A stretch of 15,244 nt of DNA from Candidatus Woesearchaeota archaeon (GCA_014729015.1 WJKR01000052.1:1-15244); one strand, 5' to 3'. Shown: positions 1 through 6,208, numbered from the stretch's first letter. The notes: generated by a model not told the origin, from the letters alone. Translations and numbers: made by a program.

Positions 1-358
1 AATCCTGTACGAAGCGGCGCAAGCAAGCGTCAACAAACAAGACCCGTTCATCATCTTCACGTACAGCAACGACCTCTACTCCTTGTCCGGGGAGTTGGCG
101 AACGAGCTCAAGTATCGCAACCAGCAAAAGGCCGTCATCATCGGTCGCAAGCACGAGGACAAGGTCATCATGAGCCTCAGGTCAGAAGAGCAACCCATCC
201 TCAAAGCATTGGAACGAGCATTGCAGAACGTCGACGGGTACGGCGGCGGCCACCCCAAGGCGTGCGGCGCGGTCGTCGCACAAAAAGACTTCGACGCATT
301 CATCGCAACATTCAAGGAAACCATGTTCAACAGCGAGGGGTTTCCAAAAAGGATATAA
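1..358 (+). CDS. DHH/DHHA1-family phosphoesterase, C-terminal part (5' truncated by window edge)
   Basis: The reading frame is open from base 2 to the TAA at 356-358, so this is the last ~118 residues of a longer protein. It carries the DHHA1 substrate-binding module, whose hallmark GGGHPKACGA is near the end (about base 241 onward) and contributes the glycine/histidine motif that grips the nucleotide phosphate. DHH/DHHA1 proteins are Mn2+-dependent phosphoesterases: RecJ-like single-strand exonucleases (in archaea the GINS-associated nuclease GAN), nanoRNases or cyclic-dinucleotide phosphodiesterases. The catalytic DHH half lies outside the window, so the subfamily cannot be decided; a RecJ/GAN-like enzyme is my preferred guess. 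An internal ATG at 83 would begin inside the DHHA1 domain and is not the start. The Nudix gene follows after 17 bases and may be cotranscribed. Confidence 0.85.
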   Translation, partial: ILYEAAQASVNKQDPFIIFTYSNDLYSLSGELANELKYRNQQKAVIIGRKHEDKVIMSLRSEEQPILKALERALQNVDGYGGGHPKACGAVVAQKDFDAFIATFKETMFNSEGFPKRI

Positions 359-375
359 AACCCTGACAGGCACCC

Positions 376-801
376 ATGATGACCGAAGAGAACCGCAAGA
401 AGCCGACCGTGGTGTGCAGCGTCTTCATCGAGCGAGACGGGAAGTACTTGTTCGTGCACGACCCCCGCTTCCGTGTCTGGAGAGTCCCTGGCGGCAGGGT
501 GGAATACGGGGAGATCGTCGAAGAAACCGTGAAGAGGGAGATGCGAGAAGAACTCGGCATCACTATCACCAACCCGTCGTTCCTCGGGTTCGGCCAGGAC
601 ATGCAATACAAGCACTCAAAAGGACGTGAGACGTGCAGGCTGCTCTTGCTCTTCCGCGCGACGACTGACGAGGAATTGACGCTGGACCCGCACGAAGCGA
701 CCGAGCACAAATGGGTATCCATCACCGAGATGAAGAACGAGCAGGAGAAAGAAGGCGCACTCACTGATTTCTTCAAGAGGAATCCTGACCTACAATGGTG
801 A
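376..801 (+). CDS. Nudix hydrolase
   Basis: A 141-residue single-domain Nudix hydrolase. The complete Nudix box (G-x5-E-x7-REUxEExGU) spans residues 40-62: G40, E46, then REMREELGI, whose glutamates bind the catalytic Mg2+. The preceding strand (VWRVPGG) and following helix fit the family fold. Enzymes of this class hydrolyse nucleoside diphosphates linked to another group, such as damaged NTPs, ADP-ribose or nucleotide sugars. Nothing here fixes the substrate, although the short YLFVHDP/VWRVPGG pattern is common in MutT/GDP-mannose-type members. Two ATGs lie in tandem (376 and 379); either may start translation. It follows the DHH gene by 17 bases, and a TATA-like string at 354-360 is too close to the ATG to fit the promoter geometry of its neighbours, so readthrough from upstream is likely. 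Confidence 0.9.
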   Translation: MMTEENRKKPTVVCSVFIERDGKYLFVHDPRFRVWRVPGGRVEYGEIVEETVKREMREELGITITNPSFLGFGQDMQYKHSKGRETCRLLLLFRATTDEELTLDPHEATEHKWVSITEMKNEQEKEGALTDFFKRNPDLQW

Positions 802-847
802 GCACTATCACCCCTTATGCACCGCAAGGGCGCAACAACGCAAACCA

Positions 848-856
848 TTTATATAA
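848..856 (+). promoter_or_regulatory. TATA box of the antiporter gene
   Basis: TTTATATAA is centred 26 bp before the ATG at 878. In archaea transcription begins about 25 bp after the TATA centre, so the mRNA probably starts at or next to the start codon (leaderless). Confidence 0.7.
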
Positions 857-877
857 CAAGTCCCCCGGTCTCTGGTA

Positions 878-2053
878 ATGGCATGGGACACACTCACGGT
901 CATCGCCTTAGCATTGGCTGTCTCGTTCGTGATGAGCGAGGCCTTCTTCAGCATCAAGTATCCACGCGTCATCGGGCAGATACTCACCGGCATCATCCTC
1001 GGATTGCCGTTCATCAAGGTCATCTTCAACCAGGAATCGCTCATCGACATCAAGTTCCTCGCTGACCTCGGCATCATATTCCTGCTCCTGCTGACAGGAA
1101 TGAAGATCAACCTCGAGAAGTTCCGGAAATCAGGCAAGGACACCATATACATCGCGTTGTTCGGCGTGCTCGTCCCATTCTTCACCGGCTTCATCCTCAT
1201 GCGAGCCATGGGGTATGACTCATTAGTGGCGCTGATCTTCGGCGCGGCCATCTCGCTCACCGCCGAAGGAACCAAGCTGAAAGTGTTGATGGAGATGAAC
1301 ATGCTGAACACCAAAGTCGGCATGGTCATGCTCGGCGCAGGCATCCTGGACGATATCTTCGAGGTGTTGTTCCTGGCAGGCGTCCTCGTCATCGCAGAGC
1401 ACTCCTACGCCGCCCTGACCCTTATCCCGATAAAAATCGTGGTGTTCGTTATCATCGTCGTCTTGACCTACAAGTTGTTCCCGTACGTCTTGGGTTTCGT
1501 GAAGCGGGAACATTCGCGGATTGCGACGCTCTCCTTGATTATCCTCTTCGGACTGGTCGTCGCGGTCGCATCGCACAAGATGGGACTGGGCAACATCATT
1601 GGCGCATTCATCGCAGGAGTCATCATCAACATCGTGGACCGGAGGACGGTAACGCTCGAACGCGACATCAACGACCTGGAATCCATCACGTTCGCCTTCA
1701 TCATCCCCTTCTTCTTCATCAACATAGGATTGCACTTCGACATCCACAGCGTTCTGAACAACGTGTGGCTGACCGTGCTCGTGCTCATCGTGGCGACCAT
1801 CAGCAAGATCGCCGGTGCGCTCGTCGCGAAACCGTTCACCAAACTCTCGCTTCGCCAAGCGCATCTCATCGGTTGGGGGTTGAACTCGAGGGGCGCCATC
1901 GAGCTCATCATCGCAGAGGTGGCGTTGCAGCAGAACCTCATACCCATAGAGATATACTCTTCTCTCGTGTTCATGGCCATCGTCACGACACTCCTCTTCC
2001 CATTCATGGTTAAGTCCATCGTGAAGACAAACCCGAAGATCCTGAACGAATGA
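878..2053 (+). CDS. CPA2-family monovalent cation/proton antiporter
   Basis: A 391-residue, almost entirely hydrophobic protein with about 11-13 membrane segments, matching the KefB/NapA-type transport domain (Na_H_Exchanger family). The ion-binding pair Asp158-Asp159 lies in GILDDIFEVL. Two adjacent acidic residues mark electrogenic CPA2 exchangers such as NapA, whereas Asn-Asp would indicate CPA1. The segment NSRGAIELIIAEVAL (about residues 341-355) corresponds to the conserved basic/Gly motif of a late core helix. The protein stops after the transport domain, with no RCK/TrkA-N regulatory domain, so it resembles NapA rather than full KefB/KefC. It should exchange Na+ or K+ for protons across the cell membrane for pH and salt homeostasis. 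It stands alone with its own leaderless-type promoter and ends near the 3' end of the oppositely oriented tRNA-Leu. Confidence 0.9.
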   Translation: MAWDTLTVIALALAVSFVMSEAFFSIKYPRVIGQILTGIILGLPFIKVIFNQESLIDIKFLADLGIIFLLLLTGMKINLEKFRKSGKDTIYIALFGVLVPFFTGFILMRAMGYDSLVALIFGAAISLTAEGTKLKVLMEMNMLNTKVGMVMLGAGILDDIFEVLFLAGVLVIAEHSYAALTLIPIKIVVFVIIVVLTYKLFPYVLGFVKREHSRIATLSLIILFGLVVAVASHKMGLGNIIGAFIAGVIINIVDRRTVTLERDINDLESITFAFIIPFFFINIGLHFDIHSVLNNVWLTVLVLIVATISKIAGALVAKPFTKLSLRQAHLIGWGLNSRGAIELIIAEVALQQNLIPIEIYSSLVFMAIVTTLLFPFMVKSIVKTNPKILNE

Positions 2054-2071
2054 GGCCTTCTCAAAGAAAAA

Positions 2072-2199
2072 TGGTGCGGGGGGAGGGACTTTCGTTGCCG
2101 CTCGGTACGCGCCTGCCGAGCCGACTATTCGAACCCTCGAACCCACTCAGGGACAGGATCTTAAGTCCTGCGCGTTTGACCAGGCTTTGCTACCCCCGC
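2072..2199 (-). tRNA. tRNA-Leu(UAA) with an intron in the T-loop; CCA encoded
   Basis: Read on the minus strand from 2199. Acceptor GCGGGGG pairs with CCCCCGC (2082-2076), followed by discriminator A (2075) and an encoded CCA (2074-2072). The anticodon stem CAGGA/TCCTG closes loop CTTAAGA, giving anticodon UAA. The 15-base variable arm (stem CCC/GGG) is the long class II arm expected for tRNA-Leu. The T-stem GAGGG/CCCTC is perfect, but 46 bases lie between its halves where a T-loop needs 7. Removing 2127-2089 (39 nt) restores TTCGAAT. The D-stem has one A-C mismatch at its inner pair. This is the only tRNA here that encodes CCA. Confidence 0.88.
2089..2127 (-). other. Noncanonical tRNA intron, T-loop position 59/60 of tRNA-Leu
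   Basis: A 39-nt intron. A bulge-helix-bulge can be drawn: outer helix GAGGG/CCCTC (the T-stem), central 4-bp helix TTCG (2133-2130) with CGAA (2094-2091), 5' bulge AA|T and 3' bulge AG|T. The intron side then closes with GCTCGG/CCGAGC. Cutting after the second base of each bulge, as the splicing endonuclease does, joins TTCGAA to T and gives the standard T-loop TTCGAAT. Confidence 0.8.
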
Positions 2200-2223
2200 G
2201 CGGCCAGTGAAAAGAGCAGCTCA

Positions 2224-2231
2224 TTTAAAAA
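2224..2231 (-). promoter_or_regulatory. TATA box of tRNA-Leu
   Basis: On the minus strand TTTTTAAA is centred about 28 bp before the tRNA 5' end and starts just after the stop codon of the dehydrogenase gene, so the tRNA has its own promoter. Confidence 0.65.
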
Positions 2232-2234
2232 GGT

Positions 2235-3476
2235 TTAGTGCCTGCCAATACCACGATACGTGCATGAAGCAGGAATCTGCTTGCCGTAGAACATGTTCTT
2301 CCCATCAACAAGCACCATGACCTCGTTCAGGTCGAGCTGCTCGTACGCTTTGTGGTTCGTGCACAACACCACGACGTCACAACGCTCTTGGAACTCCTTG
2401 AGATCCTTGCAATCCGTGTCGAAGTAAGGATCGTACGTTACAACATCAGCCCCCTTCTTTTTCAGCTCGTCGGTGATAACGTACGATGGCGACTCCCTGT
2501 CATCACCGACGTTCGGCTTGTACGACAACCCCAATACGCCGACGGTGGTGCCGTTAATACTCTTTTTCTGTTCCTCCAAGGCATCAGCCAACAAGTCGAT
2601 CGTGTGCTTAGGCATGCTCTCATTAATCTCCCTCGCCAGTTTGAGGAATTGGTGGTCGAAGCCCTCGGTCTTCGCCTTCTCGATCAAGTAATAGGGGTCG
2701 ACCGGGATGCAGTGGCCGCCGACACCGCAGGAAGGATAGTGCGGCATGAACGCGAACGGTTTTGTCTTCGCGCCGTCGATGACCTCAACGACGTCAATGT
2801 CTAATTTCTCGAAACTCTTCGCGAGCTCGTTGACATAGGCGATGTTGATGTCCCTGAACGCGTTCTCCACTACCTTGCACGCCTCGGCGGTGCGGATATT
2901 GCTCATCCTCGTGATGGGCGCGTCGACGAGACCGGTGTAGAAAGTGTGGGCTTTGCCCAGCCCTCGCTTGGTGAACGCTCCGAGGACGCGGGGGATGTTA
3001 CTGACGTCCCATCGCGGGTCGCCGGGGTTGATGCGTTCCGGACAGTGAGCAAGATAGTAATCCTTGCCGATAACGAGCCCTTGTCCGTCGAACAACGGCT
3101 TGACCACATCTTCCATGACGCCGGGGTTGATGGTGCTCTCCACCACGACGAGCGACCGGCTCTTCGGCTTGAGATGCGCCGCCACCATGGCGGTAGCGTT
3201 CTTCACCGGCCCGAGGTCGGGGAGCTTGTGCTTGTTCACTGGTGTCGGCACGCAGATGAGGACGACGTCCGCCGCGGGGATGGAAGCAGTGCCATCCATG
3301 GCGATGGGAAAGGAGACGCCGCTGCGCTTGCCGGTGAGCGGGTCATCGCCTCGCTCGATCGCCCGCACCACCCCCTTATCAATATCAATGCCTGAGACGG
3401 CGTGACCTTTCTTCTTCGCGAGCACTGCCAGCGGATAGCCGACGTAGCCGAGCCCGATGACGCACACGTTGCTCAT
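2235..3476 (-). CDS. wecC: UDP-N-acetyl-D-mannosamine/UDP-GlcNAc-type nucleotide-sugar 6-dehydrogenase
   Basis: A 413-residue member of the UDP-glucose/GDP-mannose dehydrogenase superfamily. It oxidises C6 of a UDP-N-acetylhexosamine to the uronic acid with two NAD+. The N-terminal Rossmann fold opens with the NAD loop GLGYVG (residues 8-13). The central helical domain holds Lys201 and Asn205 (CKVVENAFRDI). The catalytic cysteine is Cys256 in GVGGHCIPVDPYYL, and the C-terminal UDP-binding domain includes GLSYKPNVGDDRESPS. The VGGHCIPVDPYYL form and overall length fit WecC/WbpA-type enzymes that act on N-acetylated sugars rather than UDP-glucose dehydrogenase; ManNAc versus GlcNAc cannot be told by eye. 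I chose ATG 3476 over an in-frame TTG at 3482 because it opens directly on the Rossmann strand and lies 27 bp from the TATA box. No other glycan genes flank it. Confidence 0.9.
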   Translation of the reverse strand: MSNVCVIGLGYVGYPLAVLAKKKGHAVSGIDIDKGVVRAIERGDDPLTGKRSGVSFPIAMDGTASIPAADVVLICVPTPVNKHKLPDLGPVKNATAMVAAHLKPKSRSLVVVESTINPGVMEDVVKPLFDGQGLVIGKDYYLAHCPERINPGDPRWDVSNIPRVLGAFTKRGLGKAHTFYTGLVDAPITRMSNIRTAEACKVVENAFRDINIAYVNELAKSFEKLDIDVVEVIDGAKTKPFAFMPHYPSCGVGGHCIPVDPYYLIEKAKTEGFDHQFLKLAREINESMPKHTIDLLADALEEQKKSINGTTVGVLGLSYKPNVGDDRESPSYVITDELKKKGADVVTYDPYFDTDCKDLKEFQERCDVVVLCTNHKAYEQLDLNEVMVLVDGKNMFYGKQIPASCTYRGIGRH

Positions 3477-3498
3477 GGCCAAGAGTGCTAGGAAAAGG

Positions 3499-3506
3499 TT
3501 TTTAAG
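3499..3506 (-). promoter_or_regulatory. TATA box of the dehydrogenase gene
   Basis: CTTAAAAA on the minus strand is centred about 27 bp before ATG 3476, predicting a leaderless transcript. Confidence 0.65.
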
Positions 3507-3579
3507 CCTTGTGAATGATGCTTACGGAGAAGGAAGCCTCTGCCGAGACTTGAACTCGGGACCTCTACCTTACCAAGGT

Positions 3580-3601
3580 GTAGCGAAACACAACGTGTTT
3601 A
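3580..3601 (-). other. Noncanonical tRNA intron, position 28/29 (anticodon stem) of tRNA-Thr
   Basis: A 22-nt intron with a near-ideal BHB. Central helix AGCG (3607-3604) pairs with CGCT (3585-3582). The 5' bulge is CT|T and the 3' bulge AC|A. The intron helix AAACAC/GTGTTT is stacked directly on the central helix with a 3-nt loop. Cutting after the second base of each bulge joins CT to ACC, giving CTACC, the exact partner of GGTAG. Confidence 0.82.
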
Positions 3602-3608
3602 AGCGCTC

Positions 3609-3626
3609 TTTAGCAAGGGTTCGGCC
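3609..3626 (-). other. Putative noncanonical intron in the D-arm of tRNA-Thr
   Basis: An 18-nt insertion between D-loop AGCGGTTA and D-stem half GAGC (3608-3605); the boundary can slide by one G. A short pairing TTAG/CTAA brackets it, but no clean BHB could be drawn, so removal is inferred from the need to rebuild the D-arm. Confidence 0.6.
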
Positions 3627-3670
3627 TAACCGCTGAGCTACAGAGGCGTCTGTCAGGAGTTTTATTGTTT

Positions 3671-3680
3671 CGTTTATAAG
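3671..3680 (-). promoter_or_regulatory. TATA box of tRNA-Thr
   Basis: CTTATAAACG on the minus strand is centred about 28 bp before the tRNA 5' end at 3647. Confidence 0.65.
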
Positions 3681-3693
3681 CTTTATGGGATTC

Positions 3694-3711
3694 TCTCACG
3701 TTGAAGTGAGA
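3694..3711. repeat. Short inverted repeat upstream of the membrane-protein gene
   Basis: TCTCAC (3694-3699) and GTGAGA (3706-3711) form a perfect 6-bp dyad around a 6-base spacer. It lies between two divergent promoters, just upstream of the TATA at 3719-3726, where a regulator could bind. The function is speculative. Confidence 0.35.
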
Positions 3712-3718
3712 AATAATG

Positions 3719-3726
3719 TTTAAATA
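3719..3726 (+). promoter_or_regulatory. TATA box of the membrane-protein gene
   Basis: TTTAAATA is centred 26-27 bp before ATG 3749, predicting a leaderless mRNA. Confidence 0.65.
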
Positions 3727-3748
3727 GTACTTATTGTTGTGGAGTACC

Positions 3749-4267
3749 ATGGCGTACGATTACCTGAGCGGCATCCTCGAAATCGCGAACGTGTTCATCT
3801 CGCTCTTCGTACTTATCTACGCGTGGTCGTTCCTGCGCCAGACCGCTGATGTCAAGGATCGAAAGCCGTGGGTGTTCTTGTTCGTGGCCGCTATCGTGTT
3901 CTTCCTGTTCGAGGTGGTCGGCGTGTTGGACGTGTTCAACATCTCGAAGGTCCCCGGGCTTCGAAGCTTCTTGGAATCGGCGTTCATCGCCTTGATATTG
4001 TTCGTGTTCATCTTCCAGTACGACCTCATCCTGAAATCCGACCTCATCCTCATTACGAGGAAGATCGCTCGCGAGGAGAAACTGGAGAAGGACGAGCAGG
4101 AGATTTCCAAGCACCTGGGCATGAGCCCTGCGACCGCTGTCCGTCAATCGCTGGAGCCCGAGGAGAACAGGGCGGTCTCGGAAAGCTTGCAGAAGCAGGG
4201 GAAAAAGCGTGCTACGAAGAAGGGGAAAAGACCTGCTAAGAAGCGTTCCCCGAAGAAACGGCAGTAA
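3749..4267 (+). CDS. Small membrane protein with three TM segments and a histone-like basic tail, unknown function
   Basis: 172 residues, not assigned to a known family. Three hydrophobic helices are visible (about residues 8-29, 41-62 and 74-97). A charged, probably helical segment rich in Glu and Lys follows (about 104-150). The last ~22 residues are almost all Lys, Arg, Ala and Pro (GKKRATKKGKRPAKKRSPKK), like the tail of histone H1. By the positive-inside rule the loop DVKDRKP between TM1 and TM2 and the C-terminal tail should not both be placed casually; the strongly basic tail is most likely cytoplasmic, where it could touch nucleic acid or ribosomes. I chose ATG 3749 over the upstream TTG 3734 because the TATA box sits 27 bp before it. 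It is flanked by tRNA genes on both sides. Confidence 0.8.
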   Translation: MAYDYLSGILEIANVFISLFVLIYAWSFLRQTADVKDRKPWVFLFVAAIVFFLFEVVGVLDVFNISKVPGLRSFLESAFIALILFVFIFQYDLILKSDLILITRKIAREEKLEKDEQEISKHLGMSPATAVRQSLEPEENRAVSESLQKQGKKRATKKGKRPAKKRSPKKRQ

Positions 4268-4269
4268 AG

Positions 4270-4281
4270 TTTTTAAAAAAA
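4270..4281 (+). promoter_or_regulatory. TATA box of tRNA-Gly
   Basis: TTTTTAAAAAAA is centred about 27 bp before the tRNA 5' end at 4303 and just after the stop codon at 4265-4267. Confidence 0.65.
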
Positions 4282-4302
4282 GGTCTTTCTCTCAACGACC
4301 GT

Positions 4303-4374
4303 GCGGCAGTAGTATAGTGGTTAGTATACGGCCTTGCCAAGGCTGTGACCCGGGTTCAAATCCCGGCTGCCGCA
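4303..4374 (+). tRNA. tRNA-Gly(GCC), uninterrupted
   Basis: Acceptor GCGGCAG pairs with CTGCCGC with discriminator A at 4374. Anticodon stem CGGCC/GGCTG closes loop TTGCCAA, giving GCC. The T-arm CCGGG-TTCAAAT-CCCGG is perfect. Length is 72 nt, with no intron and no encoded CCA. It is the only one of the five tRNA genes here without an insertion. Confidence 0.95.
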
Positions 4375-4383
4375 TCCTCCCGG

Positions 4384-5568
4384 TCACTCCACCAATTGTT
4401 GTTCTGCGTGGCGGAGACGCTCATTGATATAGCGGGCAGTGGTGCCCCTCGGCAAAAAGACAACCATGTTAGGGATCCTCTCACGGGGTGGTTCTCCTAC
4501 CAACCGCTTAGTGAACACCGTCTTCTCAAACGTGTTCGCATACAATGGGTTGTTCCCCCACTTCGCATCATACAGCTCGCCTTCGTTAAGAAACAGGAGG
4601 TGATAGAAATCCTTTATCGTGGCGAACCCTCTTGCTCGCTCTATTAATCCCTTGAACTCCTCGTTCCTGACAGCATCATCAAGCACGTAATAATCGACTG
4701 TCGGCCCGGTCGTCGGCACATCATGCTTTTCCAGGTACGCCTCGCGGAACCGTCGCGGCAGCTCAGCGTATTGGGGGTCAAGGTAGTACTCGTGCTGCTC
4801 AATGGCTTCGAGGATGTCCTGGTTCCGCCATCCGTGTGACGAGCCGTTCTGGTACCGTTCATCGTTCTCCGTGTCCGGGATAATGAGCAAGGACTCGAAG
4901 TCATGCCGCATACGCATCGAGAACTTCCAAGGGAACCACGGGAACCGCCGTCGGGTCGTTCGTTCCTGCACATAGGCGCGCATCAGGTCATCCTGTCCTG
5001 TGAGATGCACGAATTCTTCCAAGAAATACCTGGTGCAATCCATGGGCTGCAAGTGCGGGAATTGCCGGTGAGAGACATCCCTCCACATAGGGTCGTAACG
5101 GACGCGGTTTCTCCAATTGTTCAGCTCCGCACCATAGTAAACCTTGTCCTTGAGGAACGCTCGCTCCTCCTCAGTGAGCTCGCCTGTTCGCAACCTGAGC
5201 GGCCTCCCCGCCTCATCCTCCAAGACGGGGTGGTGGAGGGAGTTATATCCACACGGCAGCTGATCGACCTCTTGCAATCGCCGTATCCGTACCCCGAGGT
5301 GCTCGTCGACCACTGCTCGCTCGTACCCGTACTTGTACCGGACGTTCCTGAGGATCTGGTCAAGCACCCGCTCCAGCAACTGGTCATCGGCCGCGGTATC
5401 CGGGAAGAGCGGGTGGCCCCCACTGTCAGTGAACGGATTGATGGACGCGTAGAACCTCTTGACGTCTTCAGCGGTTATTGACACTGACGGACACGTCAAT
5501 TGCTGGGGAGACATCACGATGCCTGCAAGGGTGAGCGCTGTCCTCGTGAGAAATGCCCGTCTCCGCAT
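4384..5568 (-). CDS. Secreted protein with Tat-type signal, unknown function
   Basis: 394 residues, not recognised. The N-terminus MRRRAFLTRTALTLAG has a twin-arginine core (R3-R4-A-F-L) followed by a hydrophobic stretch to about residue 19, as in Tat signal peptides that export folded proteins. The mature part is polar, rich in Tyr, Trp, Arg, Glu and Asp, and appears globular and mostly helical, with no further membrane span. Aromatic/charged runs such as RRRFPWFPWKF and KDFYHLLFLNEGELYDAKWG stand out, but no catalytic motif could be named. A single Cys sits just after the signal (Cys26), yet the QLTC context is not a good lipobox. TATA-like GGTATAAATT (5595-5604) precedes the ATG by about 31 bp. 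The stop is 9 bases from the end of convergent tRNA-Gly. Confidence 0.75.
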   Translation of the reverse strand: MRRRAFLTRTALTLAGIVMSPQQLTCPSVSITAEDVKRFYASINPFTDSGGHPLFPDTAADDQLLERVLDQILRNVRYKYGYERAVVDEHLGVRIRRLQEVDQLPCGYNSLHHPVLEDEAGRPLRLRTGELTEEERAFLKDKVYYGAELNNWRNRVRYDPMWRDVSHRQFPHLQPMDCTRYFLEEFVHLTGQDDLMRAYVQERTTRRRFPWFPWKFSMRMRHDFESLLIIPDTENDERYQNGSSHGWRNQDILEAIEQHEYYLDPQYAELPRRFREAYLEKHDVPTTGPTVDYYVLDDAVRNEEFKGLIERARGFATIKDFYHLLFLNEGELYDAKWGNNPLYANTFEKTVFTKRLVGEPPRERIPNMVVFLPRGTTARYINERLRHAEQQLVE

Positions 5569-5594
5569 CCTAGCGTATGAAAGGGAACAACTGT

Positions 5595-5604
5595 AATTTA
5601 TACC
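5595..5604 (-). promoter_or_regulatory. TATA box of the Tat-signal protein gene
   Basis: GGTATAAATT on the minus strand is centred about 31 bp before ATG 5568, allowing a leader of a few bases. Confidence 0.6.
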
Positions 5605-5690
5605 TTGTGCAAAGCTTTAAAAGCATTGGACAAGCCTGGACAAACAGTATGCAAACAGTAATTTCACCCAAGTAAGCCTGTTAACTGTTA
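5605..5690. other. AT-rich intergenic stretch with no recognised gene
   Basis: Between the promoter of the Tat-signal gene and the recognisable endonuclease remnant, all frames are closed by stops and no RNA gene is seen. It may be the eroded N-terminal half of the endonuclease, since base composition is equally AT-rich. Confidence 0.4.
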
Positions 5691-6124
5691 ATGAACTTCT
5701 TAAGACAAAGAAAAGATGGTAAACGTATATGTACATACTCATTTCAAAGCAATGGGTATGTTTCTCAATGAACACTAAATTTTCCATTTGGTAAGCAAAG
5801 AAACAAATTGAAACTACCCCAACAATTACTCGCAACCACAAATAAGAGGAGAGCTGTCGTAAGAGGATTATTTGATACAGATGTAGCGTCTATTGTACCT
5901 GTAATAACACTAAAAAGATAAGAAGTTATCCTATCATTGAGATTTCCACTCATAACAAGCAATTAAGACATCAAATAGTCGAAATACTGGTTATAGAATG
6001 TTTCAACCCAAGTATCAGCCATTACCAAGATTCAGTCAAACGTCGTGGTCGGCAAAACTTTTTAAAGTGGTTTGAACTCATAGACAGTCATCACCCTATC
6101 AAGATAGGAAAATATTTGTCTTGA
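5691..6124 (+). pseudogene. Decayed LAGLIDADG homing endonuclease (C-terminal repeat)
   Basis: This AT-rich stretch looks noncoding, but reading frames end to end reveals a LAGLIDADG endonuclease. Frame 1 (5691-5921) gives a KRKDGKRI-like segment, an in-frame TGA at 5769-5771, then NFPFGKQRNKLKLP and VVRGLFDTDVASI. These match the usual pre-motif 'FP.GKKS.KLK.P' and the second LAGLIDADG helix (R-GLFDTDG); here the Gly after the active-site Asp has become Val. A frameshift near 5896-5905 moves the match to the next frame (about 5906-6124): KKIRSYPIIEIST, KQLRHQIVEIL, FNPSIS, NFLKWFELI and HHPIKIGKYL, then TGA. That is the normal C-terminal end of such enzymes. The first LAGLIDADG repeat was not found upstream. 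Intact enzymes cut a long DNA site to spread introns or inteins; this copy is dead (stop plus frameshift). It ends 12 bases before tRNA-Ile. Confidence 0.8.
6109..6117 (+). promoter_or_regulatory. TATA box of tRNA-Ile
   Basis: AAAATATTT is centred about 24 bp before the tRNA 5' end and overlaps the last codons of the endonuclease remnant. Confidence 0.55.
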
Positions 6125-6157
6125 CAGCGTGACAACGGGCCTGTAGCTTAGCCTGGT

Positions 6158-6190
6158 ATGATGAAACAACCAAAAATGGTTGTTTTATAC
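6158..6190 (+). other. Putative intron in the D-loop of tRNA-Ile
   Basis: A 33-nt, AT-rich insertion (9 G or C of 33) containing a long hairpin, AAACAACCA/TGGTTGTTT around AAAA. Excision at 6157/6191 rebuilds AGCCTGGTTA and stem AAGC. A BHB drawn here (TGGT with ACTA) would shift the cuts by 2-4 bases, so exact ends are uncertain. Confidence 0.65.
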
Positions 6191-6208
6191 TAAAGCGCTG
6201 GTCTTATA

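Larger units (their letters stand above)
3535..3647 (-). tRNA. tRNA-Thr(GGU) with two introns (D-arm and anticodon stem)
   Basis: Read on the minus strand from 3647. Acceptor GCCTCTG pairs with CAGAGGC (3542-3536) and discriminator T (3535) fits archaeal tRNA-Thr; CCA is not encoded. The T-arm CCGAG-TTCAAGT-CTCGG is perfect. The anticodon loop TTGGTAA (3576-3570) carries GGU, with 3' stem half GGTAG. The gene is 113 nt. Removing 3626-3609 (18 nt) and 3601-3580 (22 nt) leaves exactly 73 nt: D-arm GCTC-AGCGGTTA-GAGC and anticodon stem CTACC/GGTAG. The matching 5' half CTACC does not exist uninterrupted in the gene, so the second intron is required. Confidence 0.85.

Noticed and set aside
1223..2146. 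Long minus-strand frame opposite the antiporter
   Set aside because: It is rich in Asp/Glu/His as expected of the antisense of a hydrophobic gene; the plus strand gives a clear antiporter.
2072..2199. Reading the split T-arm as a decayed tRNA-Leu pseudogene
   Set aside because: All other arms, discriminator and CCA are intact, and the insertion carries a precise BHB, which decay would not produce.
5617..5962. Minus-strand open frames of 65-74 codons with hydrophobic residues in the AT-rich region
   Set aside because: They lie antisense to the plus-strand endonuclease remnant, have no ribosome site or promoter, and their hydrophobicity reflects AT-rich codons.
5662..6018. Near-repeat TTTCA-CCCAAGTA at 5662 and 6001
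   Set aside because: The similarity is about 13 bases with a gap, too short to call a repeat.
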